Positions 32,501 to 44,454 of a stretch of 64,000 nt of DNA are shown one piece after another; positions within the stretch are counted from its first letter, which is position 1, and each line of letters starts with the position of its first letter. The DNA comes from Endomychus coccineus (lineage: Eukaryota; Arthropoda; Insecta; Coleoptera; Endomychidae), in NCBI GenBank assembly GCA_958510875.1, contig CAUEHT010000003.1, forward strand, positions 248,001 through 312,000, given 5' to 3'. The translations under genes and the position numbers were made by a program. The notes beneath the pieces were generated by a model that had not been told where the DNA came from, did no database searches, and saw nothing but the letters and a program-made list of their open reading frames with translations.

Positions 32501-32800
32501 ATTTTCTAAGAACTTAGAAGCTAAATAATATCTCAATTTCCGCACATAAAGCACTGCCTGACTAATCATTTTGAAAATAGTAATAATTTGGTTGTAATAG
32601 GTTTTAGAAGTCTGAAACAATACAATCTACACATTTTATTTCGCAGTAAATTATTTCATTCTACATTAATGAATATAATAGATAACTACTACGGTAGTGG
32701 GTAGTAGATTTATCTATGATGAATAACAACAACCTTCTAGAACACTGTAGCCAATAACATATTTTATACGTGCATAACAAAACGCAGAATACCACATTAT
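29598..32800. other. Non-coding AT-rich DNA
   Basis: I see no convincing gene. Short frames at 30649-30859 and 31605-31796 have no recognisable content. There are scattered AATAAA and TATA-like strings but no tandem structure. Some of it may be intron or 5' flank of the cysteine-rich gene at 33.2 kb. Confidence 0.5.
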
Positions 32801-32823
32801 TTAGCAGGTTTCTAGAAGCAAAT

Positions 32824-32832
32824 TCCTATAAA
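32824..32832 (+). promoter_or_regulatory. TATA box upstream of the cysteine-rich gene
   Basis: CCTATAAATA lies about 330 bases before the ORF. It is followed by a GC-richer leader (CAGCGTGCTTCTGTGCCCGAACACC) and a strong donor-like G|GTGAGT near 33014. Confidence 0.45.
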
Positions 32833-33154
32833 TAAAAAACCAGCGTGCTTCTGTGCCCGAACACCACACAACCGCTCCACTTTATGGTTGTGGTATTTGA
32901 CAACGAATTAATGTAACATCTAGCTCTGTACTTCTAGTACACAGTTGTTGGCTCAGTGGTTCACTAGTTGAGTAGTTCATATTCTCTAATTCAGTAGTTG
33001 TAGATTTTGGTTGGGTGAGTGTTGAACTAATCTGAGTACTGTTTTGGTACGTGTTTTATGTTGAAAAGCAATTTATTAAAATAGGGTGGATAAATTTATG
33101 TGGAAGTTTTTATTCTGATACATTTTACAACAATAATTTATTTCTCCAGTAATA

Positions 33155-33562
33155 ATGAACATGAAGTGCAAATGCTTTGTTCGAAGAACATATGAAATAC
33201 AACAGGTTCAAGTTAGTATCAAACAAAGACCAATGTATACAAGAGATTATACCTTATGTAGAAGACATAACATTCTATGGAGAAATGACATACCAAAAGC
33301 TATTCCTCTGATATGTGATGACTGTAAAGAGAAATTTGGAAGATATAAATGCAAATATGGTTCACATATTTCTTGTGATTCGTGTTACAACAAACGTAAT
33401 AATTCCTTTCATTTCTGGTGTGATATTTGCAATAAACCTTCTTGCTTCTTATATATTCCTGAGATTAATAAATTGACTTATGGGTGCCAATGGGGATGTG
33501 ATGAGTACTTTTTACTTTGTGATTTAAATTCACACGAATTTCATTGTAGTAATAAGAATTAA
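33155..33562 (+). CDS. Cysteine-rich small protein of unknown function
   Basis: An intact 135-codon ORF with about 17 cysteines. Cys/His pairs come in a zinc-binding spacing: 'CRRH', 'CDDCKEKF', 'YKCKYGSHISCDSCYNK', 'FHFWCDICNK', 'YGCQWGCDEY' and 'LLCDLNSHEFHC'. The pattern suggests two or three cross-braced zinc sites, but I do not recognise the family. The ATG follows TTTATTTCTCCAG|TAATA, a good acceptor, and a donor (GGTGAGT) near 33014 suggests a 5' UTR intron of about 135 bases. A TATA box at 32825 and AATAAA at about 33640 complete a gene model. There is no signal peptide, so it is probably cytoplasmic or nuclear. It could be host or virus-derived. Confidence 0.6.
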   Translation: MNMKCKCFVRRTYEIQQVQVSIKQRPMYTRDYTLCRRHNILWRNDIPKAIPLICDDCKEKFGRYKCKYGSHISCDSCYNKRNNSFHFWCDICNKPSCFLYIPEINKLTYGCQWGCDEYFLLCDLNSHEFHCSNKN

Positions 33563-33664
33563 ATGTATTTTTCGCTTTACATTTGTATACAATAATACAA
33601 AATTAAACAGAAGGTGAGTTTCTACATTTATTGACTATAAAATAAAGTCTTATTTATCATCTAA

Positions 33665-34320
33665 TTCAATTTTTGGTGCTATAGTTAAGATAAGAGTGTT
33701 CTCTTTCAAACTATAACTTTACTTAGATAATATATTCAATGATTAATTTATACCTATGTTATTATTGTACTTTCATAAACTGTATCAGCAAGTAATTGTG
33801 CTGAACAGGAAAATATGTAAATGTGAATATATTCTGAACTAACCATGATTATGTTATTCCCTCTTCAGAAGGGTGATAAATAAAAAAAATTATAGATGCT
33901 AGATAAAAATATAATTTGATATGGTGATCAAATTACCAAGTGTGCAAAGCTCTTTTATTGTGTAAGGCTGACTTATTAATTAATTCTGAGAATGGAACTA
34001 TTGAAACATTTCTTAATATATTGTTAATAAAGTGTAAATTTTTGTTTTGTTCATATTAAAACCAGATATTTTATCACCCTGTAAATCAAATTTTCCGAAG
34101 GTTCGTATGTAATATGTGATAATTTCAAGTTTCAATAGTAGATAGTAAATATTATCAAGTAGATTTATGTGCATTTCAACCCTTACACATTTTATAGGGG
34201 AAAGTATGATGAACAATATGATAATTACAAATAAGGCAAATACAAATATTCTTGGTGATCTTGTAAAAGATTCATTAGAGCAAGCGAACCAATTGAAATT
34301 TCCTGAATTCAATTCATCAT
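33665..34320. repeat. Local direct duplication, first copy
   Basis: From TTTTGGTGCTATAGTTA onward the sequence matches the segment at 34757-35575 in blocks (for example 'TGATTAATTTATA', 'CATAAACTGTATC', 'AAGTAATTG', 'GAAACATTTCTTAATATATTGTTA') with substitutions and indels. No coding is conserved between copies. A hydrophobic minus-strand frame at 34013-34312 is not kept in the second copy. Confidence 0.7.
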
Positions 34321-34756
34321 GAGTAGAATATTTGAAGAGTCATAATTATGATCTGTTTTTATTTCACACTTTAGAACGTGAGTGTTCTCTTCTTTGTTTA
34401 AATGCAATTTTTAAACTTTTATGGAAAGTGATCTGCTCATGTATTATGAAATGGAATGCTACTGAATGTGTTTGTTGTTGTTAAATTGATTGCCAGCTAT
34501 TTCTAAAATGCAACGAAATGTATTTCCTTATTTTTATTTTCTACTATATAGTGGTATATAGTGTAAAGGAGTATTGTGATAGGCCCAAAAAAATGTAATG
34601 TAAGTGTATTTTATGTTTTCTCTGGCAAATTTTGGTAGTTCCAATGATGTGTCAGGTGTTAGTATAAAACAAGGTTGTATTATAGTGTGACTAATTCAAA
34701 AGTCAACCTGACAGCTGATTCATTATGAAACAGAGTAGTGAAAATTCATTATGAAG

Positions 34757-35575
34757 ACCATTTTTGGTGCTATAGTTATGATGAGTTTTCTCTCCCAAAC
34801 AATATTATGAATTTACTTAGCTAATATACTTAATGATTAATTTATATTTATGCTATTATTGTACTTCCATAAACTGTATCCGCAAGTAATTGCACTATAC
34901 AGAAAAATATGTAGATGTGAAATCTATTCTGAACTAACTTTGCCTATGTTATTGCCCCTTTCCAAGGGTGATAAATGAACAATTTTGTAGATGTTAGTTA
35001 AATATAATTTGATATGTTATCAAATTGCCAAGTGTGCAACTAGCTCCAATCTATGTTGTTGGTATTACCTTGCAGCTTTTTTGCTTCAAATTTTCTTAAG
35101 AAATATTTTTTATAGTTTCATTATTTACCAGCTGTATTTTGATGTAAATTGAATAACAAAATTATAATAAAACAAATATATCATCCCATCTTCATACATT
35201 AACAATTGTTCCACTACACAGTGGCATCTGGATGACTTATTAACATTCTGAGAATGGAGCTGTATTGAAACATTTCTTAATATATTGTTATCAAAATGTA
35301 AATTTCTGTTTTGTTCATACTAAAATCAGATATTTTATCTCACTGTAATTCACATTTCCAAAAGGTTTCTATGTAATATTTGATACAGGCAGTTGTCTCA
35401 ATAATAGTAGATAGTAACTATATTATCGAGCAGATTTATGTGTGGTTCTACCCATTTTAATTTCAATGAGTTCCATATGAGTGTGATGAACAGGATGAGA
35501 TACATAGGTACTCGGTTATCTTGTAAAAGATTCATCACAACAAATCAATTGAAATTTCCGGAATTCAATTAATCT
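34757..35575. repeat. Local direct duplication, second copy
   Basis: The partner of 33665-34320, with extra inserted sequence at about 35040-35250. Divergence looks moderate by eye. The 430 bases between the copies hold nothing recognised. Confidence 0.7.
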
Positions 35576-36590
35576 TTAAGTATTGAACTTTGTAAATGTT
35601 ATTAAATTGTATATACTTTTTTGAAATATAGAGTTTAAACAATTGTGACATTTCATTCTATTTAATCAGGTTATTTCAGATTTTTATAACTACAAAATGT
35701 TTGTATTGGAACAATATTTATCTAAGCAGTTTTTGTATAATCATTTTTGATACACAGGAGTGTATTTATATGCTATTGAACTATGTATATTCATTTTATA
35801 ATCACAGGTATATGATTATATTATAAAATAGGAATATTTAACAGTTATTTTAGGACTTCATTGGATTGTAATAAGGTTGGTTATAAAAAAATGTATATTG
35901 TATAGTTTCTGATTTCAACAGAGGAATGTTACCATTGATTTATGCCCACTGGGTGTAATAATTCAATAAGGATGAGATCGTTAGTGAGTTGGTATTAATA
36001 CACGTTTTTTGAAAAAATTTTCTTGGGTAAGTTCCTACAATTGGAACTTAATTATAAAAATTTGATGCTAAATACTGGTGGCTTCGCAGGCCGATAATTC
36101 TCTTTGCAAACAGTAGTTTCATCATATAATTGTTATTTATACGAGTATTGTATAAATGAGTAGTGGTAAACTTGTCTGAATAAGTAAGGGAAATGTGCAT
36201 AATACATACTGGCTCGGATAAAAAGTTGTTTGTAATTTCACACCTGGGTAAGTCAAAAAGTTGTACAGTTTGTACATTATTTTTAGTTATCTATTTTGCA
36301 CTCTGTAGTTTCATGGTATTGTATCCTCCCCATTCAATTGCACCGTAATTGGAAATATATTGACCAAAACCAAGATAAGTTTTCTTCAAATCGTTGGTTT
36401 TAGAAAAGTTCTTTGTTCTTTGAACATATGAAAGTCTTCTGACTTTTTGTTATTCCCAAATATTTGAGGTTGGTGCATTTTTATTATTATCTCAGCTACA
36501 TTTATGATTAATTGAACAGTTATTTTTATGTGATGTGGTGGAATTCAATTTTATAAGAAAAGGGCATGAAACATCGTTTGTCAACATTTA
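35576..36590. other. Non-coding AT-rich DNA
   Basis: No gene or tandem repeat seen. Parts near 36300-36590 may belong to the 3' side of the fossil LINE on the minus strand (the words 'TGGTATTGTATCCTCCCCATTC' are the sort of post-RT sequence expected), but the frame is too decayed to annotate. Confidence 0.4.
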
Positions 36591-36599
36591 AAGTAAGCA

Positions 36600-37470
36600 A
36601 ATTATACGTTGGCCATGTTATATTTAATTTCAGTCCAGTGTGCCTATGAATAAAATTACTGTATCACCTACAAGAGAAATAATAACTCATTCGGAATATA
36701 TCAACAATAGACGTACATCAAAAATAACATGGGGCAAAGGACAGTCCCCTGCAGCACTCAATAATTTGTAGTGACTTTTGAGTTGTATGTGTTATTGACT
36801 TATATTTGTTGACGTCTAGGATTTAAATAGATCCTTGCTTAGTCCTCTGATACCCATATAATTTAATTTATTCAATAGTAGTTACTATATATCCACATCT
36901 TACATATTGCGCTTCATTGTTATTCTCATGTTCTAAGGAAGATATAAATAGGATTCAGATCCTACGACATGTTGCAAAGGCTAAAATTTTCAAGCGTAAC
37001 TCGAATCATGAAGTATATATAAACGTCTTACACGCTTCACGCTTATACACAAAGTAACAAATAACCAACTACCTACGTACCAAACTAGAAAGTTTATAAG
37101 TGTAAGAATTAAAAAAAATAATAGAAATATGTACTTTAAGTCTAAGGTAACAATTACAATTAATTATGTTCTTATGTAGTTATTACTATTGTTTAGTATG
37201 TACAGAAACAATATTTCTTTCCTTCTCAACTATAAAAATTTAATCTTTTGTATTTTTATTTCCTCTAAAACCAAATTGAGGATTTGGTCAGATTCCAAGA
37301 ACGTCATAAGTTTATTTTTTATTGTCCTTTCTGCTATTGTTGTTATGTTACATGCAATGGATATATCGGTCTATAATTAGTTAATTGCTGTTTCTCACCT
37401 GATTTGTAGATTGGTGTAATCAATGTTTCTTTAAGTTTTTCAGGAAATACTCCAGAAGAAAGGAACTATA
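36600..37470 (-). pseudogene. Fossil non-LTR reverse transcriptase
   Basis: On the minus strand from about 37455, the frame reads 'VFPEKLKETLITPIYKSGE' followed by 'NYRP', the RT-0/RT-1 start of LINE polymerases. After a shift it reads 'NITTIAERTIKNKLMTFLES'. Near 36770-36700 a further piece reads 'VLQGTVLCPMLFLMY', the box normally seen as G-V-P-Q-G-S-V-L-G-P. Several stops and shifts show that it is old. It is not the same copy as the RT piece at 1-679. Confidence 0.7.
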
Positions 37471-38242
37471 TACGTAGATGTTTTAATGGTAATATGAGGT
37501 ACTGAAGTATAATTTCACGAATCATTTCGGAAAGAGTGTGTTTGATGTAAGATTTCATTTTCAGTTACTGGAGAGTATACAAAATGCTATTTTTAGAAGT
37601 AATCATTTGTGTTTTATGGGTAGAATTAAGTTAGATGTTTCTTCCAATATTAGTGAAAAAGAAATTTTGAGGTTCCGTTAAATACATTATTTTCTCCTTA
37701 CCATATACCGGAGGGGTCTATTATTTTAGTGATTGTGTATTTTGTGAGTCATTCCTGCCTCCTTTTATGATTTTTTAATTTTTTTCGAATTAATTTTTTC
37801 GCATTTATTAATATGTTTATAGAATTTCTATGAATAATTTTTTTTTATTTTATATTGCTCGGATGTAAATTTATGGGTACCAAATATGGATATTTATTAG
37901 AGTAATTGGGTAGTGGTCCGTTACATTCGATTTGAGGATAAATTAGAGATAATATTTGATTTTACAAAACATGGTCTGTACATGTTATGCTTATTCGGGT
38001 CACACGAGTATGATTATTTATAGCGGATTTGTAATATTCATGTTATAGTAGTAAATTATAACAACGGGTTTTTATTATAAAATTGCAACTGATTAAACAA
38101 AATGACAATTCAATGTTTTTTTGTAATTAAGAAATTGAGATTGACAACTGTATTTCTATATTCAAAGCCATCTGGGATATAACAGTCTCGCCCATTATTA
38201 TACAGCTGCTGAGAATTCTTCAATAGACGATTTAATCGTTTA
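37471..38242. other. AT-rich spacer before the numt
   Basis: Some sequence near 37500-37700 may be the 5' continuation of the fossil LINE (minus strand). I see no other feature. Confidence 0.4.
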
Positions 38243-38795
38243 GCAGCTGCTTTTTTAGGTTATGTTTTACCTTGAGGTCAAATATCTTTTCGAGGGGCTA
38301 CAGCTATTACAAATTTATTATCAGCTATTCCTTACCTAGGTAATTTTATCGTACAATGATTGTGAGGAGGATTTACAGTAGATAATGCAACTTTAACTCG
38401 ATTTTTTACATTCCCTTTTTTATTACCTTCTATTATTTCTGCTTCAGTTATTATTCACCTTTTATTTCTTCATCATACAGGATCTAATAATCTTTTAGGA
38501 ACGAATAGAAATCTACATAAAATTTCATTTCATCTATATTTTATTTTTAAAGATGTAGAATTTATTATTATAATTTTTTCATTAACATTATTAACTCTTA
38601 GAATTCCTTTTTTATTAGAAGATCCAGATAATTTACTTCTGCTAACCCATTAGTAACTCCTACTCATATTCAACCTGAATGATATTTTCTAATTGCTTAT
38701 GCTATTTTACGATCTATTCCTAATAAATTAGGTAAAGTTATTGCTTTACGTTATATCTATTACAATTCTTTTTTTAATTCCGATCTTCAATAAAA
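38243..38795 (+). pseudogene. cob: Nuclear copy of mitochondrial cytochrome b (numt)
   Basis: The plus strand reads the middle and C-terminal part of cytochrome b if TGA is tryptophan, ATA methionine and AGA serine: 'AAAFLGYVLPWGQ', 'ATAITNLLSAIPYLG', '[19 protein letters not shown]', '[11 protein letters not shown]', and after a shift '[30 protein letters not shown]'. Several TGA codons would be stops in the nucleus. One frameshift (about 38630) and changes at invariant sites (SFRGAT for SFWGAT) show decay. The protein ends at TAA about 38792. Length is about 550 bp. It abuts the first array of the foldback structure within about 35 bases. Confidence 0.9.
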
Positions 38796-38828
38796 AAATT
38801 CCTTAAATAATCAATTTTATCCAATAAG

Positions 38829-40137
38829 AACGTGAAGTTAGCGAAGCACCCTGAGCCAAAATCAAAACTACTGTGTGAGTATTTTGCCGCTAATTAGTTG
38901 TGGAAAAATTAGTTTTGCCGTGTTTTTTTTTTGTTTTTTGGGGTGCTTCGCTAACTTCATATGAACTTAGCGAAGCACCCTTGAAGAAAACGGCTTTCGA
39001 CATCATAAATTAAAATTTGACTTGTGCCATAATTTGCCGCTAATTTGCCGCTAATTAGTTGTGAAATAATTAATTTTGCCGTGTTTTTGTTTTCTTGTTT
39101 TTTGGGGTGCTTTGCTAACTTCATATGAACTTAGCGAAGCACCCTCGAAGAAAACGGCTTTCAACATCATAAATCGAAATTTGACTTGTGTCATAATTTG
39201 CCACTAATTTGCCGCTAATTAGTTATGGAAAAATTTAATTTGTTCTGTTTATTTTTTTTTCCTTTTTTGGGGTGCTCCGCTAACTTCATATGAACTCAGC
39301 GGAGCACCATCGAAGAAAACAGCTTTCAACATCATAAATCGAAATTTGACTTGTGCCATAATTTGCCGCTAATTAGTTGTGGGAAAATTTAATTTGTTGT
39401 GTTTATTTTTTTTCGTTTTTTGGGGTGCTCCGCTAACTTCATATAAACTCAGCGAATCACCTTTGAAGAAAACGGCTTTCAACATCATAAATCGAAATTT
39501 GACTTGTGCCATAATTTGCCGCTAATTAGTTGTGGAAAAATTTAATTTGTTGTGTTTATTTTTTGTTTTTGTTTTTTGGGGTACTCCGCTAACTTTATAT
39601 AAGCTCGGCGAAGCACCATCGAAGAAAACTGCTTCCAACAACATAAATCAAATATTAACTGGGGCCATAATTTGCCGCTAATTTGTTGTGAAAAAATTAA
39701 TTTTCCCGTGTTTATTTTTTGTTCTTGTTTTTTTGGGTGCTTCGCTAACTTCATATGAACTTAGGGAAGCACCCTTGAAGGAAACGGCTTTCAACATCAT
39801 AAATCGAAATTTGACTTCGCTTATAATTTGCCGCTAATTAGTTGTGAAAAAATGAATTTTGCCGTGTTTTTTTGTTTTTTTGGGTGCTTCGCTAATGTCG
39901 CTTAAAGATTATGAAGCACCCTAGATGCAAACGGCTAAAGACATCATAAATTGGATTCGACGAAAGCATATTTTACCAATGATTAGTTGCTAATTGCACC
40001 CTTGATGCATACGGCTAAAGACATCTTAAATTTGATTCGACGAAAGCTTATTCTACCACTGATTAGTTGCTAACCAGTCTTGCAAAAATTGATTTTGCCA
40101 TGTCTTGTTTTTGTGTGTGCTTCGCTAACTTCATACA
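38829..40137 (+). repeat. Left foldback array, about eight units
   Basis: Each unit has a hairpin core GGGTGCTTCGCTAACTTCAT followed by its near-complement ATGAACTTAGCGAAGCACCC. It then has AAACGGCTTTCAACATCATAAAT, ATTTGACTTGTGCCATAATTTGCCGCTAATTAG and a T-rich spacer. GGGTGC starts lie near 38941, 39105, 39270, 39423, 39578, 39735 and 39882. Inner units are more diverged. The minus-strand frame at 39542-39754 is a by-product. Confidence 0.9.
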
Positions 40138-42268
40138 TTAGGAAATATTACAAATTAATTAATCAGAAAAAATTATATTTCTAAATTTATTCTCGTTAGA
40201 AAATTAGAGTACTTTGCAGAATATATTTGAATTGAATATGTTTCGTGAATTTCACGGAGCTTTGTATGAAATTCACAATTTAAATTGTCGCGCGAATTCA
40301 GCGCAGGCGCACTCTGAAGCAGTGTTTCTGTTTCGTCTTATTTCATCGAATTTTCCAATCTTCGGACTTTCGCGGGCTAGCCCGACAAAGATTTAGTTCA
40401 CGGATTGGATGTAGAGGCAGTATAGTCGCTAACCAGTGCCTTCTCTCCGTAAAGTCCGCCCCTATGCCCCTTCCAAACTAGTACGACTGAGTATTGGCAA
40501 GTCAGAACCATTACAGCAACCGAAACCTGCGAGAACCTGTTTGTTTTGTCTCGTCGAACCTCGTTTTGTTCATTGATATATTGTTAAACAAATGTAAATA
40601 TTATATAGTACGTTGAATCAGGAGTAAAGTTTATGAAATTACGAGTTCACAGTTCCATTCATAAACGTGAAATATGAGAAAACAGAAATAATATGTGAAA
40701 ACAGTAAGTACTTTTTTTGTTAATTATTTATTTTTGATTGAATAAATAAGTTTAGCACCGCAAAGTTTATATAAGTTATGTAGCTAATCAATTTGTGTTT
40801 CTGAACGAATGGAAAAATTTTCTGTCTAATGTGAAATAAACAAAAAATCCCACCTGAGAAAAAATTCATTATAAAAAATCGTCATAAAAAAAAACATTAT
40901 CTAATGAATTGGTGGAACAACAAATGTAATTTGCATTATTATGATAATTATACGGATGTTTTTGTTCCTTGGCGGAAAATTTTGATATGTGTTTTTGAAG
41001 TACATAAGCATCTCTACTTTTTTCATAAATTTTATATTCTTATCTCTTTCTAAATTTATGTATGTTTCGTTGTTTGTCCACCAATACATTACATACTTTT
41101 TGAATTTTTTTTTTAAATTAAAAAAGTCAACAAGCTCATTCAAATTTTACTTCCATTTGTTACCAAATATACACATTAAAAAATAATAATTTACAAATCT
41201 AGACTTGAGAATATTTAGAGTGACAGTATCCATTGTAATTATACTATCGATTATTAACATTTATTAATTTTAATCAATTTTAAAAAACGAGTCCAAAATC
41301 TGTTGTCCAGTTACTGTTCATTTTGAACTTCACGCTGAAAATAAAAATCGTTGAAAGTAAAACTTAGATAATAAATTAAACATTAATATTGTACATTAAT
41401 CAAATAAAATTTAAACAAAATATATATCCAATAATAAATTCGTTAACTAGTATAAAGATTACAAAAATATCGTAGTCAATTGATTTTATAATACGATAGT
41501 ATTATTACAAATAATTCAATATATAATATATCTTAAGAAACGTTCTTCATAAAACCATATTCATTACTCAGTTGCTGAAATCCATCGGGTTTTCCCCATC
41601 GGGAATTCCAGTTAAGTTCTAAAAAAGGACAGAATTATGTATATATTTTTGTTATTACAATGATTGTTATTTTTTTTCATCAATTATAATGCCGACGTTA
41701 TGCGATCCTGGATAGTGTAAGAATATTTTGGGTATGTGTTTTTGAACATAGTTTTCGTAAAATTTATAGTTGATTTTTCTTTTCATTTGTCTTGATTTCT
41801 TTAAAGTTCTTTTTTTTTATCTGCTCCCGGAATGGTGGCGAAAGTAACGTGGGGGGGAGTGATTGCGCGATTATTTATTCCTTCCCCCCAGATTCGTCAC
41901 GTTACAATTTGTGGCTTTTCAACAATACTTATAGAGATTTTCAACTTTCAGTAAAAAATTCAAATTTAAAACTAATACGATGTTTTTGAACATGAATTTC
42001 TATTATTACCAACTATTTCTCTGATTTTTTCAAAATTTAGCATATTGAAATATAAAAATTTGGCATTTTGTACATATAAAAACCCTGAAATGCTCTTCAT
42101 GTAAATAATAGTAATAATCAAAAAATTCATTCGTTTTGCTACTAATTAGAAAATGAAATAAAGCCTTAAAACTTAAGATGATGAATACTTGAAAAGATCT
42201 ATAAAAGTTATAAAATGGGAAGACTTCAATTTTTATGATGTAGTTAAAAAAAATGTATAACTGTTTCA
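40138..42268. other. Centre of the foldback structure, AT-rich
   Basis: No convincing gene. Short frames at 40214-40396, 40901-41186 and 41792-41989 lack motifs. A GC-richer island near 40430-40560 (CCTTCTCTCCGTAAAGTCCGCCC) precedes AT-rich DNA. It could hold 5' exons or an intron of the ubiquitin-protease-like exon. Confidence 0.5.
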
Positions 42269-42628
42269 GGAGATATTACAATTATTGGTGTCGACATGGA
42301 CAGACCGACCGCATCAGGGACTTTCTCAAAATCGTACGTTTGCCCGAAAACGAAAGAATTATACAAAATTTTGGGAGTGGTTGAATATCGTGGAAATGTC
42401 GTCAGGAGATCACGGACAGAATTAGGGCATTACATTGCCATCACAAGAAGAAATTCGAATTGGGTGGCATACGACGACCGAAAAAAACAATCCTATTCTG
42501 TTCGTGACTCTCATCAATTGACTGCTCAAAGTTATAATATGTATACGATTATTCATGTATGTATATGTAGTTCAAATAAATTACGTATTATAGAAATAGT
42601 TCTCAGTGGATTTCCCCGATCATTTTAG
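42269..42628 (+). CDS. Ubiquitin carboxyl-terminal hydrolase-like C-terminal exon
   Basis: The frame opens after a good acceptor (AACTGTTTCAG|GAGATATT) and runs about 119 codons. It shows 'YKILGVVEYRG', then 'GHYIAITRRNSNWVAYDD'. This is the histidine box and the following tryptophan/aspartate signature of the USP (peptidase C19) C-terminal subdomain, which removes ubiquitin from proteins. A last beta block 'SHQLTAQSYNMYTIIHV' fits the end of the fold. The cysteine box should be in an earlier exon but was not found. It may be the terminal exon of a host gene, a processed fragment, or a transposon cargo protein with a USP-like fold. It ends 415 bases before the LTR element. Confidence 0.5.
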   Translation, partial: GDITIIGVDMDRPTASGTFSKSYVCPKTKELYKILGVVEYRGNVVRRSRTELGHYIAITRRNSNWVAYDDRKKQSYSVRDSHQLTAQSYNMYTIIHVCICSSNKLRIIEIVLSGFPRSF

Positions 42629-43041
42629 AATGTCACAACAGTAACCATTTTCTGATACGCGCCGGACGTAGGAATAATGACACCTCTTTTTATTGATAAG
42701 TGTAATGACTGAATAGAGTTTACAAAGCTATGGTAGAACCACTGAAAGTTATTTGGTCGGTAAGCGTGGCCAAGTGTATAAAACTGTGGAACGGACAGAA
42801 TATCTTTCAGTGGTTCCAGTGTAAGCGGAACTCACTTCAACAGGCAGTATTCGGCAGTTTTCGGTGGCAGACTTATGTTCAACAATCGACCAAAAACGAT
42901 CTGTAAAACTTACTCCAAATAAAAGACAAAATCGTAAATTAACTACTGTGAAATATATTCGTTGACCCAATCCTCGGGGATGCAAGAACATACTACTGAA
43001 TCATTAATACAAACGTTTGAAATAGCTAACCTCGATATGAA
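42629..43041. other. Spacer inside the foldback structure
   Basis: GC-moderate sequence with the repeated string ACTGAAAGTTATTTGGTCG / TTTCAGTGGTTCCAG. The overlapping minus-strand frame (42749-42991) has no recognisable content. It ends at the target site of the LTR element. Confidence 0.4.
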
Positions 43042-43045
43042 CTAT

Positions 43046-44163
43046 TGATACCAATAGGTTGTAGGTCGCTTGTGGGCGGAGCTTAATCTCTACTGCACCG
43101 GCTTGGTCAGTTGTGGTAGAGCGCGTGGATTGAAGAATGTATTAGTGGAAAATCTCGTATTCGAAGATCACGATGTAAAAGTGGAAGTATTTCGTATTCG
43201 TAGCGTAGGTTGTTGTTGTTACCTGAGGAATAGAAATAACCTGTAATGAAGAAACAGAGGGCAAGCTTACCAAATGAGGTGATGAATTATGGAGGCTGCT
43301 GCGATGTTGTTGCACTTCCTACACTTACTTAGCTACACTCACTAGGGTAGGAATAAGGTAGGTTGTGAAATGAAACAAACAGTTGAAGTGTTGAAAGCAA
43401 TGCCAGTCTAGCAACGCGCGTAGGTCTCGAGAGCAGGAGCCTCAACGTGAGCCGGAGTTTCCGTGGACGCACCTCGGTGCTAGTCTCGTATGAGAGGACG
43501 TAGCGACGCGTAGGGGACGGAGAACGTGCCGGGACGAAGTGTCCTACTTCTGCGATGCGAGGCAGAGTAACCTGGAGTCGGTTATCCGCTCGTTGTAGCG
43601 CCACGGGCCGTAGAAATGGAATGCGTGTTTGAAGGGCGTTGGCCAAGTCTGAGAAGACAGTAAAGCTCAACGCGCGATGTGGTTACGAGTGTAGATGTGT
43701 GCTGCAGTGTCGCTAGCGCTGGTCGGAGTCCGGCCGTGGATCCTAGGAAGTCGTTGTGCTTGCGCTAGGTCGGTGCGGTCCGCTAGTCAGGCGTAGTGAC
43801 GTCTGCGTGGGTGTCGAATGATGTGTAAAGATGTCTGGTGTCCTAGCGCTGGAATGGGAGCTGTCCGCGGGTCCGGCGAAGAAGACTAGCAAAGATGTAG
43901 AAGATCTAGGCTAGCCGGAGGTCCAGAAAGGTCTCCTTAAAAGCAGCGATGTCTGCGTGCTTTTATAGGTTTCTGGTAAATTGAAGTTAGAATGGCGAGT
44001 TCTGATTGGCTGGTGTATTTGGCTAATTTCGATATATGTGAAATTGCTTTTGTATTCAGTCGGAGGTGACGAACGAGAATATGCTAGAAGCGGGGAAAAA
44101 GCAACGAAGTCTATGAGTCGAATTAGCGATGCACGGCAAAGCTAATTTGACGGACGGATATCA
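43046..44163 (-). repeat. 3' LTR of the Gag-protease element
   Basis: The left copy on the window, with TG...CA ends on the element strand. It matches 46354-47471 at an offset of 3308, apart from differences near 43429 and 43797 and at the outermost base. Confidence 0.9.
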
Positions 44164-44178
44164 GTCGCCCCTCTCTTT
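44164..44178 (-). promoter_or_regulatory. Polypurine tract of the Gag-protease element
   Basis: AAAGAGAGGGGCGAC on the element strand directly abuts the 3' LTR, the expected site of plus-strand DNA priming. Confidence 0.7.
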
Positions 44179-44454
44179 GGAGACTTTGTTGCGCATTGCT
44201 AGATCGGCTGTTATTTATTGTGAAAATGTGCGCCTGCAGTGCGTCTTGGAAATACAAAAAGAACTATTCCCGATTCCGGCTAGTGTCTAAGGAAACTGCA
44301 GAAAACTCAGACCGAATAGTTGACATGAACATAATATGAAATATGCAGTAATGGTACAATACAATATAACAATAAAAATGAGCATGTGCATGTCTCTAAC
44401 ATGTTTTTGGGGACACTCGCGAACACTGGCACTAACTAACTAGACTCACCTGGC

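Noticed and set aside
34013..34312. Minus-strand 99-codon frame with a membrane-like segment
   Set aside because: The frame is not kept in the duplicated copy at 35.26-35.58 kb and lacks other coding signs.
43329..43670. 113-codon frame present identically in both LTRs (also 46637-46978)
   Set aside because: It is duplicated only because LTRs are duplicated; composition is Arg/Leu/Ser-rich without motif, likely chance in GC-rich DNA.
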